DNA from: Burkholderiales bacterium
GTDB taxonomy: Bacteria; Pseudomonadota; Gammaproteobacteria; Burkholderiales; SG8-41
Length of the DNA: 12,877 bases
Direction: 5' to 3'
NCBI GenBank assembly: GCA_019746155.1
Contig: JAIESJ010000007.1
Span: 1 to 12,877, forward strand
Positions within the stretch are counted from its first letter, which is position 1, and every line of letters begins with the position of its first letter. Under the pieces are notes generated by a model that saw only the letters and a program-made list of their open reading frames with translations, was not told the DNA's origin and ran no database searches. The position numbers and the translations under genes are program-made. Shown piece by piece: positions 12,805 through 12,877 of this stretch.

Positions 12805-12877
12805 GTCTTGGCGCGGTATTCGCACAAATCCCTGATCAGGCACGCCGGGCATTTCGGCTTGCGGGCGGTGCAGAGGT
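12789..12877 (-). CDS. nth: Endonuclease III, C-terminal end (rest outside window)
   Basis: The last 29 residues of a minus-strand gene running off the window. They contain C-x6-C-x2-C-x5-C (the four cysteines lie between about 12817 and 12872), the [4Fe-4S] cluster loop of endonuclease III, followed by EYRAK. The enzyme is a DNA glycosylase/AP lyase that removes oxidised pyrimidines in base-excision repair. The final residues (TVNSK) and TAG are encoded by the right arm of a heptad repeat. The spacing and order of cysteines make Nth much more likely than MutY, and the DUF1841 neighbour fits. Confidence 0.88.
   Translation of the reverse strand, partial: LCTARKPKCPACLIRDLCEYRAKTVNSK

Overview
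The window is GC-rich, densely packed bacterial chromosome. Gene content and order (yhdP, then a nitrilase-family amidase, tldD and a class I DAHP synthase; nth next to a DUF1841 gene) point to a betaproteobacterium, possibly of the Nitrosomonadales/Rhodocyclales type. This assignment comes from gene families and synteny, not from a database search.

Layout. Positions 1-2605 (+) hold the 3' part of yhdP, a small secreted protein and a Nit1-like amidase, joined by 4-bp start/stop overlaps. tldD (2706-4169, +) and aroG (4316-5386, +) follow, each preceded by an intergenic heptad-repeat element. A structured 217-bp leader precedes a BtuF-like periplasmic cobalamin-binding protein (5604-6554, +), which converges on a PduO-type cobalamin adenosyltransferase (6587-7141, -); together they make a small B12-salvage locus. 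The 290 bp from 7142 to 7431 carry no gene but are full of hairpins. Next come two SulP-family anion permeases on the minus strand (7432-9516 and 9590-11449). The upstream one is divergent from two small monoheme c-type cytochromes (11539-11895 and 11926-12246, +) that share a terminator overlapping the end of a convergent DUF1841 gene (12273-12710, -). The window ends in the C-terminal iron-sulfur tail of endonuclease III (nth, -).

How the genes relate. Most are housekeeping: envelope lipid homeostasis (YhdP), metabolite repair (Nit), peptide processing (TldD), entry to aromatic biosynthesis (AroG), cobalamin uptake and activation, anion or bicarbonate uptake (SulP), periplasmic electron transfer (cytochromes c) and base-excision repair (Nth). 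I see no phage, transposase, CRISPR array, tRNA or rRNA.

The most unusual signal is non-coding. At least four intergenic elements (2613-2744, 4176-4271, 6541-6592, 12717-12804) are built from 7-bp units arranged as imperfect inverted repeats. They run into genes: they appear to supply the N-terminal residues of TldD, the last residues and stop codons of the BtuF-like protein, the adenosyltransferase and Nth, and the sequence just upstream of the aroG -10 box. A separate palindrome cluster lies at 7308-7420. The most unusual protein features are an insert of about 137 residues in one SulP permease and a three-cysteine tail plus altered STAS loop in the other.
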